Shown: positions 38,201-50,156 of the stretch, piece after piece | Position numbering within the stretch: position 1 is the stretch's first letter | Layout: every line of letters starts with the position of its first letter | Assembly (NCBI RefSeq): GCF_051401765.1 | Contig: NW_027480422.1 | Location: 20,354,001-20,418,000, forward strand | DNA length: 64,000 nt | DNA from: Calliopsis andreniformis | Taxonomy: Eukaryota > Arthropoda > Insecta > Hymenoptera > Andrenidae | Direction: 5' to 3' | Notes under the pieces: model-generated | The model's input: only the letters and a program-made list of their open reading frames with translations | Databases searched by the model: none | What the model was told of the DNA's origin: nothing | Position numbers and translations under genes: made by a program

Positions 38201-39411
38201 GGCAACCTAGGCTTCACTCTAGGGCGTTGCCCCACCACATCGAATAGCTACGGCCTTAGAAGTCAACGCCAGAAGCATAAAATACAATAAAAGTACAACA
38301 GTTTTTCCATTGTATAAAACGAATAATTGCAACCAGTGAGGAAGTAATGGTCATTTCTATGTTCCGGGCAACCTAGGCTTCACTCTAGGGCGATGCTACA
38401 CCAGATCGAATAGCTAGCGCCTTAGAAGTCAACGCCCGATACATAAAATACAATAAAAATACAACAGTTTTTACATCGAGTAGCATGAATAATTGCAACC
38501 AGTGTGAAAGTAATGGTCATTTCTACGTCTCGGGCAACCTGGGCTTCACCATAGGGCGTTGCTCCACCAGATCCAATAGTTCGGGCCTAAGGAGTCAACG
38601 CCAGAAGCACCAAATACAAAATAAATACAACAGTTTTTCCATCGAATAAAACGAATAATTGCAACAAGTGTGAAAGTAATGGTCATTTCTACGTTCCGGG
38701 CAACCTAGGCTTCACTCTAGGGCGTTGTTCCAACAGTTCGAATAGTTAGGGCCTAAGAAGTCAACGCTAGAAGCATAAAATACAGTATAAATACAACAGT
38801 TTTTCCATTGTATAACAGGTATAATTGCAACCAGTGTGTAGGATATGGTCATTTCTACGTTCCAGGCGACCTAGGCATCACTCTAGGGCGTTGCTCCACC
38901 ACATCGAATAGCTACGGCCTTAGAAGGCAACGCCAGAAGCATAAAATACAATTTAAATACAACAGTTCTTCCATCGTATAAAATGAATAATTGCAACCAG
39001 TAAGAAAGTTATGGCCATTTCTACGTTCCCGGCAACATAGGCTTCACTCTTAGACGTTGCCCCACAAGATCGAATAGCTAGGACCTTAGAAGTCAAAGCC
39101 AGAAGAAGAAAATACAATAAAAATGCAACAGTTTTTCCATCGTATAGCACGAATAAATGCAACCAGTGTGAAAGTAATGGTCATTTCTACGTTCCGGGCA
39201 TCCTAGGCTTCACTCTAGGGCGTTGCCCCACCACATCGAATAGCTACGGCCTTAGAAGTCAACGCCAGAAGCATAAAATACAATAAAAGTACAACAGTTT
39301 TTCCATTGTATAAAACGAATAATTGCAACCAGTAAGAAAGTTATGGCCATTTCTACGTTCCCGGCAACATGGGCTTCACTCTTAGACGTTGCCCCACAAG
39401 ATCGAATAGCT
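35263..39411 (+). repeat. 25-mer HOR unit, copy 4 (4149 bp)
   Basis: Fourth and last full copy. It carries the copy-3 alleles (T at 36532, G at 37179, C at 37556, T at 37679). The match to the unit runs about 100 bp past its end, then breaks near 39484, where GCATGAATAAC replaces GCATGAGTAAC and CTACGCCTCGGG replaces ATACGTTCCGGG. Confidence 0.95.
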
Positions 39412-42400
39412 AGGACCTTAGAAGTCAAAGCCAGAAGAAGAAAATACAATAAAAATGCAACAGTTTTTCCATCGTATAGCATGAATAACTGCAACCAGTG
39501 TGAAAGTAATGGTCATTTCTACGCCTCGGGCAACCTAGGCTTCACCCTAGGGCGTTTGTCCACCAGATCCAATAGTTAGGGCCTAAGAAGTCAACGTCAG
39601 AAGCACCAAATACAAAATAAATACAACAGTTTTTCCATCGTATAAAACGAACAATTGCAACCAGTGTGAAAGTAATGGTCATTTATACGTTCCGGGGAAC
39701 CTAGGCTTCACTCTAGGGCGTTGCCCCACCACATCGAATAGCTACGGCCTTAGAAGTCAACGCCAGAAGCATAAAATACAATAAAAGTACAACAGTTTTT
39801 CCATTGTATAAAACGAATAATTGCAACCAGTGTGGAAGTAATGGTCATTTCTATGTTCCGGGCAACCTAGGCTTCACTCTAGGGCGTTGTTCCACCAGAT
39901 CGAACAGTTACCGCCTAAGATGTCAACGCCAGAAACATAAAATACTATATAAATACAACAGTTTTTCCATCGTATAGCATGAATAATTGCAACCAGTGTG
40001 AAAGTAATGGTCATTTCTACGCCTCGGGCAACCTAGGCTTCACCCTAGGGCGTTGCTCTACCAGATCCAATAGTTATGGCCTAAGAAGTCAACGCCAGAA
40101 GCACCAAATAGAAAATAAATACAACAGTTTTTCCATCGTATAAAACGAATAATTGCAACCAGTGTGAAAGTAATGGTCATTTATACGTTCCGGCCAACCT
40201 CGGCTTCACCCTAGGGCGTTGCTTCACCAGATCCAATAGTTAGGGCCTCAGAAGTCAACGGCCGAAGCATAAAATACAACACAAATACATCAGTTTTTCC
40301 ATCGTATAACAGGAATAATTGCAACCAGAGTGAAGGTGATGGTCATTTCTACGGTCCGGGCAACCTAGGCTTCACTCTAGGGCGTTGCTGCACCAGATCG
40401 AATAGCTAGGGCCTTAGAAGTCAACGACAGAAGCACCAAATACAAAATAAATACAACAGTTTTTCCATCGAATAAAACGAATAATTGCAACAAGTGTGAA
40501 AGTAATGGTCATTTCTACGTACCGGGCAACCTAGGCTTCACTCTAGGGCGTTGTTCTAACAGTTCGAATAGTTAGGGCCTAAGAAGTCAACGCCAGAAGC
40601 ATAAAATACAATATAAATACAACAGTTTTTCCATCGTATAACAGGTATAATTGCAACCAGTGTGAAAGATATGGTCATTTCTACGTTCCAGGCGACCTAG
40701 GCATCACTCTAGGGCGTTGCTCCACCACATCGAATAGCTACGGCCTTAGAAGACAACGCCAGAAGCATAAAATACAATAAAAATACAACAGTTTTTCCAT
40801 CTTATAAAAGGAATAATTGCAACCAGTAAGAAAGTTATGGTCATTTCTACGTTCCGGGCTACATAGGCTTCACTCTTAGACGTTGCCCCACAAGATCGAA
40901 TAGCTAGGACCTTGGAAGTCAAAGCCAGAAGAAGAAAATACAATAAAAATGCAACAGTTTTTTCATCGTATGGCATGAATAATTGCAACCAGTGTGAAAG
41001 TAATGGTCATTTCTACGTTCCGGGCAACCTAGGCTTCATTCTAGGGCGTTGTTCCACCAGATCGAATAGCTAGGGCCTTAGAAGTCAACGCCAGAAGCAT
41101 AAAATTCAATGAAAATACAACAATTTTTCCATCGTATAAAACGAATAATTGCAACCAGTGTGAAAGTAATGGGCATTTCTACGTTCCGTGCAACCTAGGC
41201 TTCACTCTAGGGCGTTGCTCCACCAGGTCGAATAGTTAGGGCATTAGAAAACAACTCCAGGCGCATAAAATACAATACAAATACAACAGTTTTTCCATAG
41301 TATAAAAAGAGTAATTGCCACCAGTGTGAAAGTAATGGTCTTTTCTACGTTTCGGGCAGCATAGGCTTCAATCTTGGACGTTGCCCCACGAGATCGAATA
41401 GCTAGGACATTAAAAGTCAACGCCAGAAGCACAAAATACAATAAAAATACAACAGCTTTTCCATCGTATAAAACGAATAATTGCAACCACTATGAAAGTT
41501 ATGGTCATTTCTACGTTCCGGCCAACCTCAGCTTCACCCTAGAGCGTTGACCCACCAGATCCAATAGTTAAGGCCTTAGAAGTCAACGCCCGAAACATAA
41601 AATACAAAATTAATACAACAGTTTTTCCATTCTATAAAACGAGTAATTGCAACAAGTGTGAAAGTAATGGTCATTTCTACGTACCGGGCAACCTAGGCTT
41701 CACTCTAGGCCGTTGTACCAACAATTCGAGTAGTTAGGGCCTAAGAAGTCAACGCCAGAAGCATAAAATACAATATAAATACAACAGTTTTTCCATCGTA
41801 TATCATGAATAATTGCAACCAGTGTGAAAGATATGGTGATTTCTACGTTCCAGGCAACCTAGGCATCACTCTAGGGCGTTGCTCCACCACATCGAATAGC
41901 TACGGCCTAAGAAGACAACGCCAGAAGCATAAAATACAATATAAATACATCAGTTTTTCCATCGTATAAAAAGAATTATTGCCAACAGTGTGAAAGTAAT
42001 GGTCTTTTCTACGTTCCGGGCAACATAGGCTTCACTCTTGGACGTTGCCCCACGAGATCGGATAGCTAGGACCTTAGAAGTCAACGACAGAAGAATAAAA
42101 TACAATAAAAAAAAACAGTTTTTCCATTGTACAAAATGAATAATTGCAACCAGTGTGAAAGTGATGGTCATTTCCACGTTCCGGGCAACTTAGGCTTCAC
42201 TCTAGGGCGTTGGTCCACCAGATCGAATAGTTAGGGCCTAAGAAGTCAACGCCAGAAGCACCAAATACAAAATAAATACAACAGTTTTTCCATCGTATAA
42301 AACGAATAATAGCAACCAGTGTGAAAGTTATGGTCATTTCTACGTTCCGGGCAACCTAGGCTTCACTCTAGGGCGTTGCTCCACCAGATCGAATAGCTAG

Positions 42401-44645
42401 GACAGTACAAGTCAAAGCCAGAAGCATAAAATACAATAAAAATACAACAGTTCTTCCATCGTATAGCATGAATAATTGCAACCAGTGTGAAAGTAATGGT
42501 CATTTCTACGTTCCGGGCAACCTAGGCTTCACTCTAGGGCGTTGCCCCACCACATCGAATAGCTACGGCCTTAGAAGTCAACGCCAGAAGCATAAAATAC
42601 AATAAAAGTACAACAGTTTTTCCATTGTATAAAACGAATAATTGCAACCAGTAAGAAAGTTATGACCATTTCTACGTTCCCGGCAACATGGGCTTCACTC
42701 TTAGACGATGCCCCACAAGATCGAATAGCTAGGACCTTAGAAGTCAAAGCCAGAAGAAGAAAATACAATAAAAATGCAACAGTTTTTCCATCGTATAGCA
42801 TGAATAACTGCAACCAGTGTGAAAGTAATGGTCATTTCTACGTTCCGGGCAACCTAGGCTTCATTGCAGGTCGTTGTTCCACCAGATCGAACGGTTACCG
42901 CCTAAGACGTCAACGCCAGAAGCATAAAATACAATATAAATACAACAGTTTTTCCATCGTGTAAAACGAATAATAGCAACCAGTGTGAAAGTTATGGTCA
43001 TTTCTACGTTCCGGGCAACCTAGGCTTCACTCTAGGGCGTTGCTCCACCAGATCGAATGGCTAGGACAGTACAAGTCAAATCCAGAAGCATAAAATGCAA
43101 TAAAAATACAACAGTTCTTCCATTGTATAGCATGAATAATTGCAACCAGTGTGAAAGTAATGGTCATTTCTACGTTCCGGGCAACCTAGGCTTCACTCTA
43201 GGGCGTTGCCCCACCACATCGAATAGCTACGGCCTTAGAAGTCAACGCCAGAAGCATAAAATACAATAAAAGTACAACAGTTTTTCCATTGTATAAAACG
43301 AATAATTGCAACCAGTAAGAAAGTTATGACCATTTCTACGTTCCCGGCAACATGGGCTTCACTCTTAGACGATGCCCCACAAGATCGAATAGCTAGGACC
43401 TTAGAAGTCAAAGCCAGAAGAAGAAAATACAATAAAAATGCAACAGTTTTTCCATCGTATAGCATGAATAACTGCAACCAGTGTGAAAGTAATGGTCATT
43501 TCTACGCCTCGGGCAACCTAGGCTTCACCCTAGGGCGTTGGTCCACCAGATCCAATAGTTAGGGCCATAGAAGTCAACGCCAGAGGCACCAAATACAAAA
43601 TAAATACAACAGTTTTTCCATCGTATAAAACGAATAATTGCAACCAGTGTGAAAGTAATGGTCATTTATACGTTCCGGGGAGCCTAGGCTTCACTCTAGG
43701 GCGTTGCCCCACCACATCGAATAGCTACGGCCTTAGAAGTCAACGCCAGAAGCATAAAATACAATAAAAGTACAACAGTTTTTCCATTGTATAAAACGAA
43801 TAATTGCAACCAGTGTGGAAGTAATGGTCATTTCTATGTTCCGGGCAACCTGGGCTTCACTGTAGGGCGTTGTTCCACCAGATCGAACAGTTACCGCCTA
43901 AGATGTCAACGCCAGAAGCATAAAATACAATATAAATACAACAGTTTTTCCATCGTATAGCATGAATAATTGCAACCAGCGTGAAAGTAATGGTCATTTC
44001 TACGTCTCGGGCAACCTGGGCTTCACCCTAGGGCGTTGCTCCACCAGATCCAATAGTTAGGGCCTAAGAAGTCAACGCCAGAAGCACCAAATAGAAAATA
44101 AATACAACAGTTTTTCCGTCGCATAAAACGAATAATTGCAACCAGTGTGAAAGTAATGGTCATTTATACGTTCCGGGCAACCTAGGCTCCACTCTAGGGC
44201 GTTGTTCCACCAGATCGAACAGTTACCGCCTAAGATGTCAACGCCAGAAGCATAAAATACAATATAAATACAACAGTTTCTCCATCGTATAAAACGAATA
44301 ATTGCAACCAGTAAGAAAGTTATGGTCATTTCTACGTTCCGGGCTACATAGGCTTCACTCTTAGACGTTGCCCCACAAGATCGAATAGCTAGGACCTTGG
44401 AAGTCAAAGCCAGAAGAAGAAAATACAATAAAAATGCAACAGTTTTTTCATCGTATGGCATGAATAATTGCAACCAGTGTGAAAGTAATGGTCATTTCTA
44501 CGTTCCGGGCAACCTAGGCTTCACTCTAGGCCGTTGTACCAACAGTTCGAGTAGTTAGGGCCTAAGAAGTCAACGCCAGAAGCATAAAATACAATATAAA
44601 TACAACAATTTTTCCATCGTATAAAACGAATAATTGCAACCAGTG
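39412..44645 (+). repeat. Mosaic of HOR fragments between two domains
   Basis: About 31 monomers built from pieces also found elsewhere. 39252-39930 recurs at 43235-43913 (displacement 3983) and near 52199-52877 (displacement 12947). 41155-41560 is a fragment of the 25-mer unit (like 27545-27950). 40820-41040 recurs at 44305-44525 (displacement 3485). 42300-42840 recurs at 42964-43504 (664 bp, 4 monomers). A run of nine A at about 42107-42115 makes one monomer 1 bp short. No gene is seen; a 133-codon minus-strand frame at 44072-44473 spans 2.4 monomers and is repeat-derived. Confidence 0.85.
42300..43504 (+). repeat. 664-bp (4-mer) tandem duplication
   Basis: 42300-42840 recurs at 42964-43504. 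Both copies start with AACGAATAATAGCAACC, contain GGACAGTACAAGTCAAA, and include AAGTTATGACCATTTC. Differences include CGAATAGC against CGAATGGC and AAAATACAAT against AAAATGCAAT. The match stops where CTACGTTCCGGG (42841) is replaced by CTACGCCTCGGG (43505). It is nested in the mosaic region. Confidence 0.82.
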
Positions 44646-45740
44646 TGAAAGTAATGGGCATTTCTACGTTCCGTGCAACCTAGGCTTCACTCTAGGGCGT
44701 TGCTCCACCAGGTCGAATAGTTAGGGCATTAGAAAACAACTCCAGGCGCATAAAATACAATACAAATACAACAGTTTTTCCATAGTATAAAAAGAGTAAT
44801 TGCCACCAGTGTGAAAGTAATGGTCTTTTCTACGTTTCGGGCAGCATAGGCTTCAATCTTGGACGTTGCCCCACCACATCGAATAGCTACGGCCTTAGAA
44901 GTCAACGCCAGAAGCATAAAATACAATAAAAGTACAACAGTTTTTCCATTGTATAAAACGAATAATTGCAACCAGTAAGAAAGTTATGACCATTTCTACG
45001 TTCCCGGCAACATGGGCTTCACTCTTAGACGATGCCCCACAAGATCGAATAGCTAGGACCTTAGAAGTCAAAGCCAGAAGAAGAAAATACAATAAAAATG
45101 CAACAGTTTTTCCATCGTATAGCATGAATAACTGCAACCAGTGTGAAAGTAATGGTCATTTCTACGTTCCGGGCAACCTAGGCTTCATTGCAGGTCGTTG
45201 TTCCACCAGATCGAACGGTTACCGCCTAAGACGTCAACGCCAGAAGCATAAAATACAATATAAATACAACAGTTTTTCCATCGTGTAAAACGAATAATAG
45301 CAACCAGTGTGAAAGTTATGGTCATTTCTACGTTCCGGGCAACCTAGGCTTCACCCTAGGGCGTTGCTCCACAAGATCCAATAGTTAGGGCCTGAGAAGT
45401 CAACGCCAGAAGCACCAAATACAAAATAAATACAAGAGTTTTTCCATCGTATAAAACGAATAATTGCAACTAGTGTGAAAGTAATGGTCATTTCTATGTT
45501 CCGGGCAACCTAGGCTTCACTCTAGGGCGATGCTACACCAGATCGAATGGCTAGCGCCTTAGAAGTCAACGCCCGATACATAAAATACAATAAAAATACA
45601 ACAGTTTTTACATCGTATAGCATGAATAATTGCAACCAGTGTGAAAGTAATGGTCATTTCTACGTCTCGGGCAACCTGGGCTTCACCATAGGGCGTTGCT
45701 CCACCAGATCCAATAGCTAGGGCCTGAGAAGTCAACGCCA

Positions 45741-48700
45741 GAAGCACCAAATAGAAAATAAATACAACAGTTTTTCCATCGTATAAAACGAATAATTGCA
45801 ACCAGTGTGAAAGTAATGGTCATTTATACGTTCCGGGCAATCTAGGCTCCACTCTAGTGCGTTGCCCCACCACATCGAATAGCTACGGCCTTAGAAGTCA
45901 ACGCCAGCAGCATAAAATACAATAAAATTACAACAGTTTTTCCATCGTATAGCATGAATAACTGCAACCAGTGTGAAAGTAATGGTCATTTCTACGTTCC
46001 GGTAAACCTAGGCTTCATTCTAGGGCGTTCTTCCACCAGATCGAACAGTTACGGTCTAAGATGTCAACGCCAGAAGCATAAAATACAATATAAATACAAC
46101 AGTTTTTCCATCGTGTAAAACGAATAATAGCAACCAGTGTGAAAGTTATGGTCATTTCTACGTTCCGGGCAACCTAGGCTTCACTCTAGGGCGTTGCTCC
46201 ACCAGATCGAATAGCTAGGACCGTAGAAGTCAAAGCCAGAAGCATAAAATACAATAAAAATACAACAGTTCTTCCATCGTATAGCATGAATAATTGCAAC
46301 CAGTGTGAAAGTAATGGTCATTTCTACGTTCCGGGCAACCTAGGCTTCACTCTAGGGCGTTGTTCCAACAGTTCGAATAGTTAGGGCCTAAGAAGTCAAC
46401 GCCAGGAGAATAAGATACAGTATAAATACAAGAGTTTTTCCATCGTATAACAGGTATAATTGCAACCAGTGTGAAAGATATGGTCATTTCTACGTTCCAG
46501 GCGACCTAGGCATCACTCTAGGGCGTTGCTCCACCACATCGAATAGCTAGGACCTTAGACGTCAACGCCAGAAGCATAAAATACAATAAAAATACAACAG
46601 TTTTTCCATCGTATAGCATGAATAATTGCAACCAGTGTGAAAGTAATGGTCATTTCTACGTCTCGGGCAACCTGGGCTTCACCCTAGGGCGTTGCTCCAC
46701 CAGATCCAATAGTTAGGGCCTAAGAAGTCAACGCCAGAAGCACCAAATAGAAAATAAATACAACAGTTTTTCCGTCGCATAAAACGAATAATTGCAACCA
46801 GTGTGAAGGTAATGGCCATTTATACGTTCCGGGCAACCTAGGCTCCACTCTAGGGCGTTGTTCCACCAGATCGAACAGTTACCGCCTAAGATGTCAACGC
46901 CAGAAGCATAAAATACAATATAAATACAACAGTTTCTCCATCGTATAAAACGAATAATAGCAACCAGTGTGAAAGTTATGGTCATTTCTACGTTCCGGGC
47001 AACCTAGGCTTCACTCTAGGGTGTTGCTCCACCAGATCGAATAGCTAGGACCTTAGACGTCAACGCCAGAAGCATAAAATACAATAAAAATACAACAGTT
47101 TTTCCATCGTATAGCATGAATAATTGCAACCAGTGTGAAAGTAATGGTCATTTCTACGCCTCGGGCAACCTAGGCTTCACCCTAGGGCGTTGCTCTACCA
47201 GATCCAATACTTAGGGCCTAAGAAGTCAACGCCAGAAGCACCAAATAGAAAATAAATACAACAGTTTTTCCATCGTATAAAACGAATAATTGCAACCAGT
47301 GTGAAAGTAATGGTCATTTATACGTTCCGGCCAACCTCGGCTTCACCCTAGGGCGTTGCTCCACCAGATCCAATAGTTAGGGCCTCAGAAGTCAACGGCC
47401 GAAGCACCAAATAGAAAATAAATACAACAGTTTTTCCATCGTATAAAACGAATAATTGCAACCAGTGTGAAAGTAATGGTCATTTATACGTTCCGGGCAA
47501 TCTAGGCTCCACTCTAGTGCGTTGCCCCACCACATCGAATAGCTACGGCCTTAGAAGTCAACGCCAGCAGCATAAAATACAATAAAATTACAACAGTTTT
47601 TCCATCGTATAGCATGAATAACTGCAACCAGTGTGAAAGTAATGGTCATTTCTACGTTCCGGTAAACCTAGGCTTCATTCTAGGGCGTTCTTCCACCAGA
47701 TCGAACAGTTACGGTCTAAGATGTCAACGCCAGAAGCATAAAATACAATATAAATACAACAGTTTTTCCATCGTGTAAAACGAATAATAGCAACCAGTGT
47801 GAAAGTTATGGTCATTTCTACGTTCCGGGCAACCTAGGCTTCACTCTAGGGCGTTGCTCCACCAGATCGAATAGCTAGGACCGTAGAAGTCAAAGCCAGA
47901 AGCATAAAATACAATAAAAATACAACAGTTCTTCCATCGTATAGCATGAATAATTGCAACCAGTGTGAAAGTAATGGTCATTTCTACGTTCCGGGCAACC
48001 TAGGCTTCACTCTAGGGCGTTGTTCCAACAGTTCGAATAGTTAGGGCCTAAGAAGTCAACGCCAGGAGAATAAGATACAGTATAAATACAAGAGTTTTTC
48101 CATCGTATAACAGGTATAATTGCAACCAGTGTGAAAGATATGGTCATTTCTACGTTCCAGGCGACCTAGGCATCACTCTAGGGCGTTGCTCCACCACATC
48201 GAATAGCTAGGACCTTAGACGTCAACGCCAGAAGCATAAAATACAATAAAAATACAACAGTTTTTCCATCGTATAGCATGAATAATTGCAACCAGTGTGA
48301 AAGTAATGGTCATTTCTACGTCTCGGGCAACCTGGGCTTCACCCTAGGGCGTTGCTCCACCAGATCCAATAGTTAGGGCCTAAGAAGTCAACGCCAGAAG
48401 CACCAAATAGAAAATAAATACAACAGTTTTTCCGTCGCATAAAACGAATAATTGCAACCAGTGTGAAGGTAATGGCCATTTATACGTTCCGGGCAACCTA
48501 GGCTCCACTCTAGGGCGTTGTTCCACCAGATCGAACAGTTACCGCCTAAGATGTCAACGCCAGAAGCATAAAATACAATATAAATACAACAGTTTCTCCA
48601 TCGTATAAAACGAATAATAGCAACCAGTGTGAAAGTTATGGTCATTTCTACGTTCCGGGCAACCTAGGCTTCACTCTAGGGTGTTGCTCCACCAGATCGA

Positions 48701-49060
48701 ATAGCTAGGACCTTAGACGTCAACGCCAGAAGCATAAAATACAATAAAAATACAACAGTTTTTCCATCGTATAGCATGAATAATTGCAACCAGTGTGAAA
48801 GTAATGGTCATTTCTACGCCTCGGGCAACCTAGGCTTCACCCTAGGGCGTTGCTCTACCAGATCCAATACTTAGGGCCTAAGAAGTCAACGCCAGAAGCA
48901 CCAAATAGAAAATAAATACAACAGTTTTTCCATCGTATAAAACGAATAATTGCAACCAGTGTGAAAGTAATGGTCATTTATACGTTCCGGCCAACCTCGG
49001 CTTCACCCTAGGGCGTTGCTCCACCAGATCCAATAGTTAGGGCCTCAGAAGTCAACGGCC
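45741..49060 (+). repeat. Nested 2 x 1660-bp (10-mer) duplication
   Basis: Inside the first 8964-bp unit, 45741-47400 is repeated directly as 47401-49060. Both copies start at GAAGCACCAAATAGAAAAT and contain GTAATGGCCATTTATACG, TTTTTCCGTCGCATAAAACG and CAATACTTAGGGCC. The left flank reads AACGCCA before copy 1 and AACGGCC before copy 2. The right flank of copy 2 changes to GAAGCATAAAATAC, fixing both edges. Confidence 0.9.
46258..46423 (+). repeat. Representative 166-bp monomer
   Basis: One typical monomer, given as a reference for the family. From its start it has an A-rich segment leading into CAACAG, a pyrimidine run with TTCCATCG, a variable stretch (GTATAGCATG here; GTATAACAGG or GTATAAAACG elsewhere), TTGCAACCAGTGTGAAAG, GGTCATTTCTACGTTCCGGG, CAACCTAGGCTTCACTC, TAGGGCGTTG, a TCGAATAG motif, and AGAAGTCAACGCC, returning to the A-rich segment. 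The next monomer begins exactly 166 bp on, at 46424. Confidence 0.93.
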
Positions 49061-50156
49061 GAAGCATAAAATACAATACAAATACATCAGTTTTTCCATC
49101 GTATAACAGGAATAATTGCAACCAGAGTGAAGGTGATGGTCATTTCTACGTTCCGGGCAACCTAGGCTTCACTCTAGGGTGTTGCTCCACCAGATCGAAT
49201 AGCTAGGACCTTAGACGTCAACGCCAGAAGCATAAAATACAATAAAAATACAACAGTTTTTACATCGTATAGCATGAGTAATTGCAACCAGTGTGAAAGT
49301 AATGGTCATTTCTACGCCTCGGGCAACCTAGGCTTCACCCTAGGGCGTTGCTCTACCAGATCCAATAGTTAGGGCCTAAGAAGTCAACGCCAGAAGCACC
49401 AAATAGAAAATAAATACAACAGTTTTTCCGTCGCATAAAACGAATAATTGGAACCAATGTGAAAGTAATGATCATTTATACGTTCCGGGCAACCTAGGCT
49501 CCACTCTAGGGCGTTGTTCCATCAGATCGAACAGTTACCGCCTAAGATGTCAACGCCAGAAGCATAAAATACAATATAAATACAACAGTTTCTCCATCGT
49601 ATAAAACGAATAATAGCAACCAGTGTGAAAGTTATGGTCATTTCTACGTTCCGGGCAACCTAGGGTTCACTCTAGGGTGTTGCTCCACCAGATCGAATAG
49701 CTGGGAGCTTAGACGTCAACGCCAGAAGCATAAAATACAATAAAAATACAACAGTTTTTCCATCGTATAGCATGAACAATTGCAACCAGTGTGAAAATAA
49801 TGGTCATTTCTACGCCTCGGGCAACCCAGGCTTCACCCTAGGGCGTTGCTCTACCAGATCCAATAGTTAGGGCCTAAGAAGTCAACGCCAGAAGCACCAA
49901 ATAGAAAATAAAAACAACAGTTTTTCCATCGTATAAAACGAATAATTGCAACCAGTGTGAAAGTAATGGTCATTTATACGTTCCGGCCAACCTCGGCTTC
50001 ACCCTAGGGCGTTGCTCCACCAGATCCAATAGTTAGGGCCTCAGAAGTCAACGGCCGAAGCATAAAATACAATACAAATACATCAGTTTTTCCATCGTAT
50101 AACAGGAATAATTGCAACCAGAGTGAAGGTGATGGTCACTTCTACGGTCCGGGCAA

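Noticed and set aside
22816..39411. CRISPR array or bacterial repeat locus
   Set aside because: There is no alternation of short identical repeats with unique spacers; the unit is a contiguous 166-bp monomer.
42105..42118. A9 homopolymer as a retroelement poly-A tail
   Set aside because: It lies inside the monomer's normal A-rich segment, with no target-site duplication or foreign sequence next to it.
44072..44473. 133-codon minus-strand frame, and dozens of 80-92 codon frames with hydrophobic stretches starting MQLF or MTITF
   Set aside because: They recur at multiples of 166 bp, span monomer boundaries, end at repeat-borne stops and appear on both strands of the same DNA. They follow the satellite period and show no independent coding signal.
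46250..46265. AATAAA within CAATAAAAATAC as a polyadenylation signal
   Set aside because: It is part of the A-rich segment of many monomers, with no transcript or downstream element to support it.
46318..46340. CENP-B box near CTACGTTCCGGG, or on the other strand near ATTCGATCTGG
   Set aside because: Checked against the core TTCG-N4-A-N2-CGGG, each matches only about six of nine fixed positions: the first lacks the central A and half of TTCG, the second lacks A and most of CGGG.
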